64,000 nt of DNA from Lantana camara (lineage: Eukaryota; Streptophyta; Magnoliopsida; Lamiales; Verbenaceae): contig CM074858.1 in the NCBI GenBank assembly GCA_037501455.1, forward strand, positions 103,450,001-103,514,000. Direction: 5' to 3'. The notes under the pieces are model-generated. The model had not been told where the DNA came from. It ran no database searches and worked only from the letters and a program-made list of their open reading frames with translations. This document shows positions 59,180 to 64,000 of the stretch, one piece after another. Numbering within the stretch: the first letter of the stretch is position 1; each line of letters starts with the position of its first letter. Position numbers and translations under genes: made by a program.

Positions 59180-60849
59180 ACTATTAAATTAGTCGAAATG
59201 TTTTTCTTCATAATGATAAGATTAAAGTTGTCTGGAACTATTTTGCTAATCTTTTTCATGTGCAGGTCTCGGGAATTTCGACGGTAAATGGTATGCTGAA
59301 TGCTTGGATCTCTTCGTCACCTTTCAGCTCCAAGAAGCACATGAGAATAGTGGTGCCGGCTCTTATACTCTGGTTTGCATGGACGGAACGAAATCGGAGA
59401 AAACACCAAGGTTTGTGCTATACTTCTTACAACATTAAGAGGCAAGTTGTTAAGCACATTTCGATGTTGCATGAGGTCAATATGATTAAGCGAGATTGGT
59501 GGAAAGGAGATGGGAGCATAGCTCAAATGCTCGGTATCAAGTTGGTCCCTCTGCAACACCGCAGCCCGAAGATTGTTCGATGGTTGAAACCTGCCCTCGG
59601 GCAGGTGAAGATCAACTCTGATGGTTCATGTTATGGCAACCCGGGTCCGGGAGGCATAGGAGTGGTCATTAGGGATCATAATGGACGAGTGGTTGCTGCA
59701 TACAGTGCTGGAATCGGAACTACGACAAACATGCAAGCTGAATTATTAGCTCTGATTCATGGAATAAAAATGGCGAGAGAACTGGGAATTGACTCGATTT
59801 GGGCGGAGTTAGATGCCAAAGTAATAATTGATATGGTTAAGAGAGGATCAGCAGGGGATTGGAAAACGCAGGCCCTACTGCTACATTTTAGAGAGATCAC
59901 GATGAGCACTCAAGTTCGTTTGAGTCACATTTACCATGAGGGTAATATGGTAGCAGATTTTTTAGCCAAACTCGGAGCAACTACACAAATGGTATGGTCC
60001 TTTCCAGAGTCAGGTTTAATGCCTCGCCTCAAGGGGATCGTCAGGATGGATCAATGGAGCATTCCTTATTTACGTCTCAAATGAGAGAATCCAGTTTTTT
60101 AATCGTTGATCTGCCTCAACGCTATAGGGCAGGTAAGTGTTTCATTATGCCTCATATCTCTGTCCTTATTTTCGGTAGGCATTGTTTTTTTTAAAATCTC
60201 GGGGGCTATTCTTTCAGCCAAAATGGTAGCTATGTTTTTTCTAATGTGGTCTGGCAGAAGAATGGTATTACCATGCAGGGTCACAGCTGCGATAATTGGA
60301 GGAATTATTTGCAGAGCAAAAATTCTCAAGATGATACCAACAACACCAAGAACGAGTCCGTGGAGAGAAAAAATGTTTTCCCCGTGGTGATAGTCTGTAA
60401 CTATGGTATTGACGGTGTTATTCGCTACATTTTAACGAAGAGGTACATCAACTTAATTAATCCTCAGGACGCCATGACCTTTCAGGCCAGTCGTTGCCAG
60501 ATAGCTTCCGCTATGGATACTATCGCTGCCCATGACCCTGGGCGTCTCACGAGACCAACGCCTGGCCCTTTCGGTGTCATCGGTAACAGGGATGTTTGGA
60601 GCCGCGAGATGGTTTTAAAGTTACACCTTATCTCCTCGTCTGTCGCTCCTTTTTTCAATCTGTATAGCCCCATGTCCCCCATCTCTTGTATCTCCCGGGT
60701 TGGGCTCTGGTTTAACTCTAGCATCTTTGATCTTTGGATGTACGCTCATTGTATTTATTCTTTGGTTGTTTCTAATAAATGAGGTGAGGGCCTCGCTAAC
60801 CTCACGGTCTCCTTGACCGGTTCCCCCCCAAAAAAAAAAAAAAAAAAAA
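59180..60849 (+). mobile_element. 5'-truncated LINE with intact RNase H domain, 11-bp TSD
   Basis: The insert is bracketed by ATCTATACTAT at 59169-59179 and again at 60850-60860, directly after a run of about 20 A (to 60849). This is the signature of target-primed reverse transcription. The 5' end, including endonuclease and most of the reverse transcriptase, is missing. The tail after the RNase H gene contains about 690 bases with a further open frame of 178 codons (60246-60782) of unknown meaning and a C-rich trailer before the poly(A). The LINE tail at 2577-3021 ends similarly. Confidence 0.85.
59260..60084 (+). CDS. RNase H domain at the C-terminus of a LINE polyprotein
   Basis: An open frame of 274 codons. 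The first 110 residues correspond to the zinc-finger/linker zone usually seen between reverse transcriptase and RNase H in plant L1-like elements (WFAWTERNRRKHQG). The RNase H fold occupies about residues 115-245 and has all four catalytic acids in context: NSDGSCYGNPGPGGIG (D), MQAELLALIHGI (E), WAELDAKVIIDMV (D) and HIYHEGNMVADFLAKLG (D). In the cell it would degrade RNA in RNA:DNA hybrids during retrotransposition. The frame is intact, but the gene lacks its 5' portion and its own promoter, so it is a dead fragment with a preserved frame. Confidence 0.85.
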   Translation: MQVSGISTVNGMLNAWISSSPFSSKKHMRIVVPALILWFAWTERNRRKHQGLCYTSYNIKRQVVKHISMLHEVNMIKRDWWKGDGSIAQMLGIKLVPLQHRSPKIVRWLKPALGQVKINSDGSCYGNPGPGGIGVVIRDHNGRVVAAYSAGIGTTTNMQAELLALIHGIKMARELGIDSIWAELDAKVIIDMVKRGSAGDWKTQALLLHFREITMSTQVRLSHIYHEGNMVADFLAKLGATTQMVWSFPESGLMPRLKGIVRMDQWSIPYLRLK

Positions 60850-60860
60850 ATCTATACTAT

Positions 60861-61829
60861 TATATTAAACGAGAGAGATAAATGTGGTATCATGATTCTT
60901 GGTCTTTTATTTATTTATTTATTTATTTCACCGCTACAATATGTCAAATAATTTTTTTTCTCTCATCTAACTCCTCGTTTCTCTCGTCTCAATTTAATCT
61001 AGAATTTAATTTTTTCTATAATAAAATTCTTAATACTTATTTTATTTTTTCCTCATCTTTGTAATTTATATTTTACTATTATTTTTATTAATATAATATT
61101 ATCATATTTATATATAATTTAATAGTTATATTAAAAATAATTACAAAACACATATTAATATAAAAAATTTAATTTCAATAAAATTAAATAATTAATTATT
61201 TCGTTGTACATGCATCGACTATGCAGAAAATTACTAGTTTATATATTAGTCATTGGTACGGGCCGTTGGTACATGCATAAATAAATCTAATATAGATTAT
61301 AGAATCATTTGCATTCTTCACCTGTATCAATTTTGTATTAGATGTATGATAATCTAATTTTTATTTTTGATTATTGATTATTAGTGGAAAGAAGTCACAA
61401 TAATTTCTTCAAATAAAAAAAATGGAAGACCTGAAATTCGCAAAGTAAAAAATATGGTATTATTGACTTTTTCCATATTGTCCTTCCCATAGTTTTGTGA
61501 GAGAAAATCCCCATATTGTTTTATATAACTAGTGAAATCAATGTAAATGGCACATTTATTATTTAGTTTATTTAAATAAATTTAACTATTATTTTAATTA
61601 AATAAATTAAAATATTAAAAATAATTAATTTAATTAAATAAATATAATAAATTTTTAACTAACTACTTTGATTTCGAAAAGTTATAAATATAAATTATTA
61701 AAAAATCTCTCTTTTAAATTATGAACAATAAACAAGACATTTCAAATTAGAGAAACATCTGGGCAAAGAAATAACCAAAATATTAGTTAAAAACTATGTT
61801 ACTATACAAATAATTTTTATTTTTTAGCC
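60861..61829. other. AT-rich spacer, no gene
   Basis: Long T- and A-rich runs, including a TTTA repeat at 60908-60928, and short tandem TTAAATAAAT words at 61560-61640. No coding signal. Confidence 0.45.
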
Positions 61830-62112
61830 TAATAAATTGTCTAAAACTCTTGAATATATTTTTATTTTTGACCCGAACAAATATGACCCGCCGGAAAACC
61901 CACCCAAATTTCCACATGACCGTGGAGAATCTGCCATGAAGAGGGTTTTGAAAGCTTCGGGTGGGTTTTTCGACGGGTCATATCTATTCGAGTTAAATAG
62001 TGCATGAAATTGCGAATTTTTAGAGCTATGGGCTAGTTTTTTCACCGGAAATTTTTTTTGTGCCAAAATTGCGAAATAGGGTGAGTTGGTATACCAAAAT
62101 TACAATTTCCTC
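61830..62112. mobile_element. Partial copy of the MITE family at 37131-37481
   Basis: The right two thirds match that element closely: CTAGTTTTTTCACCG, GCCAAAATTGCGAA, GGGTGAGTTGGTATACCAAA, ending AATTTCCTC. It also shares GGGTCATATCTATTCGAGT. The left inverted end is not recognisable, so this copy is diverged or truncated. Confidence 0.6.
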
Positions 62113-62232
62113 TTTAAGTCTCTGTAGTATTTGAACTTGGAAAAACTCGAGAGTGATAAATCAAAAATAAATAAAAATTGTACTATACATATTTAGTATG
62201 TATCATCAAGATTACACACCTAACACCCATAT

Positions 62233-64000
62233 TAGGTAGGATAATTACAGTTCGTATACCACAATTAGATTTAATTACAGACACCATTTGCTTGGAAAAT
62301 TTTAATTACACATAACACCCAAAACGTTAGGTTCCCGTTCAAAAAATGATGACATCAGCAAAAAATTTTGTGAAGTTCCGAAAATACCCTTGTTGAGTAG
62401 GGTTAATTTTGAAATTCCAGTTTTGCCCTTGGTTGTTGACTGTAATTAAATATTTTCAGAGGGTGTTATATGTAATATTTTATGTCCAAAATTGCTGAAA
62501 TTGATGACTTATTTTATGACTGTTTGCAACATAATTTTTATAAAAATGGGTATTTTCTCATAAAGTAGTTAATAAATTATTCTCCTATGGCTTCATCAAG
62601 TTCGTATTCAACAAATCATGTGCCGAAATACAAGAAGTAAAAATGTAATTGTATTCCAAATTCATGAACTTAGTACTAATCATTAATTGATCATTGTCAT
62701 GCTAACATTTAACTTCACATCATTAGCCTAAGTAACCTTAGGCATTATAATTACAAAATAACCAAAAGTATCTCTGTCAAAGCTACAAATTCACAGTTCA
62801 TTGTAGCATTAATTCACACATTCAGAAACTAATGTACATCAATAACCAAAAAAATTTCAGTATATCAAGAGTTAATACACTCTTTACACTTGCGAGAATC
62901 AAAAGAAAATCATAGTATTATTGAACCAAAATGTTCTAAACTTTCAGAAACAATAATATATTCCCGATCCTTGAGTGGGCATTTATTGGGATAATTCAAC
63001 TGCTTCAGTTGTAGCTTTGTTTTTTGGGGGCCTTCCCCTTCCCATTCTTGCTGGAATGCGAGTGATGGTGGAAGTTGTTGCCATAGATTGCACTGCACTG
63101 CTTGTTGCAGGTTGTTGAGTTGCCATTCCACCTTGCTCACCAACATTTCTTGAAGTTGTCCCCAGTATATTAAGAATGAGAAGTGAAAATTAATGAATTA
63201 TAAGCTGGACTAATGAAAAGTGAAAGTCAACATTTTTTGACCACCATTTTACAAATTAATAAATACATCAGAAAAAAATATATAACATAAAGAATACCTG
63301 GTTTAGACCGTTTCTGCAAGACCTCTACCCTATGCTGCCACATGTCCCACACTTGACCTTCTCTCTTTTTCTGGAGGGAATTACTCTTGGAGCTTCACCT
63401 ACCTCCCTCTTACGATGTTTTTTTTAGCCTGCCTAGTGGTCTTCTAATAATAGGTGGCAGAATCTTTTCAGGCACAACATCCATCTCTGACCAGAAACTA
63501 TCGTCCGGGATACCCTTTATCTTATGTTTGTAAATTTTCATAAAAACTTCCGCACTATAACAACGGTCTAATAATCTTCAATGCTTTGCCTTTTGTGTGA
63601 AATAGCAGAGGCTGCATGCTTACGTGGTTTCCCACTTAAGTCCCGAAACCTATAGTCACGATGTCTAAGTCTAAGATCCACAATGTTGTCTAGCACCATC
63701 ATACATTTGGCCCCATCTTACTTCACCTGAAAAGTTTTTTCACTAGAATCCCGGCATTTTACAACCTCAAGTTCGCGTAAATATGCCTATAGCATTTCTT
63801 ATGTACAACATAAGGGGCAACATCTGACATTTCCTCAACAAGTCCCTGATTTATATCCATACAATTGTATACAATGTTAATCTTTTTATGAAAATATTAT
63901 ATTAAAATCAAGAAAAAGTTAAGAGTACTAACCTTTTGTCTATCTATCTTAAAGGTCCATGGTGTCCCATCAGAGAATTGGTCGAGTCTCCACAGCGGTG
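62233..64000 (-). mobile_element. Mutator-like element, right-edge partial, with transposase remains
   Basis: AGGATAATTACAGTTCGTAT near 62240 looks like the terminal repeat type (GGATAATTAC...) seen on other Mutator-type elements here, and lines such as TTAGGTTCCCGTTCAAAAAA follow. Transposase coding remains on the minus strand begin at about 62983 and run off the right edge, so the second terminus is outside the window. The gap 62500-62980 is AT-rich with no gene. Confidence 0.55.
62983..63999 (-). pseudogene. MuDR-type transposase, C-terminal part, decayed
   Basis: Minus strand, at least three exons. A segment PLWRLDQFSDGTPWTFKIDR (near 63935-63999) ends at a donor. A second exon (about 63300-63840) holds the SWIM/PMZ zinc-finger region as LSGKPRKHAASAI, then IEDY and IKGIPDDSFWSEMDVVPEKI, a proline-rich and basic stretch, and a CCHC knuckle start KCGTCGSIG. 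A last exon gives MATQQPATSSAVQSMATTST and RMGRGRPPKNKA before TAA at 62985-62983. Several stops and indels break the frame, for example one lost base after IEDY and a stop inside the knuckle. The finger Cys that family members have before KHA is Arg here. It is the relic of an autonomous Mutator-like element. Confidence 0.65.

Overview
This is nuclear DNA from a flowering plant, most likely a eudicot. The evidence is spliced protein-coding genes with GT-AG introns, plant-only gene families (a G-type lectin receptor kinase, a class-A GATA factor, a BIG BROTHER-type RING ligase, an amino acid permease), AT-rich spacers, and transposons of every major plant superfamily. I cannot name the species. 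There is no operon, CRISPR array or bacterial-type feature.

Layout. 0-1.3 kb: 5' half of an amino acid permease gene, minus strand, running off the left edge. 2.5-12 kb: repeats, comprising a LINE tail, a CACTA end, Mutator-type and hAT MITEs, a 2.7-kb solo LTR and a SINE. 12.3-15.8 kb: a ten-exon gene for a predicted plastid DUF3727-type protein. 16.1-17.5 kb: a receptor-kinase pseudogene, next to its intact intronless relative at 18.9-21.5 kb. 23.1-28.3 kb: a young Ty3/gypsy element with nearly identical LTRs but broken genes. 29.9-36.3 kb: a non-autonomous CACTA element holding a second CACTA element. 36.6-45.2 kb: an old gypsy relic interrupted by a MITE and by a 5.9-kb Mutator-like element, which holds a solo LTR, which holds a further LTR-like insert. 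45.4-45.8 kb: a CT-rich minisatellite. 46.4-47.5 kb: a GATA factor gene. 49.1-51.1 kb: a RING-H2 ligase gene. 52.2-53.5 kb: a methyltransferase gene with one premature stop. 55.1-58.5 kb: a snurportin-1 gene with a 1-nt frameshift. 59.2-60.8 kb: a 5'-truncated LINE with an intact RNase H domain. 62.2-64 kb: a decayed Mutator transposase running off the right edge.

The host genes are unrelated housekeeping or signalling genes and form no pathway. The region is mainly a record of nested transposition. Insertions are dated relative to each other by nesting and supported by target-site duplications (TSDs): 3 bp for CACTA, 5 bp for LTRs, 8 bp for hAT, 9 bp for Mutator and 10 bp for a SINE. I found no convincing novel molecular system. 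The points most worth a second look are the nests, two arrays of iterated GC-rich palindromes inside LTR sequences, and three genes in different states of decay.
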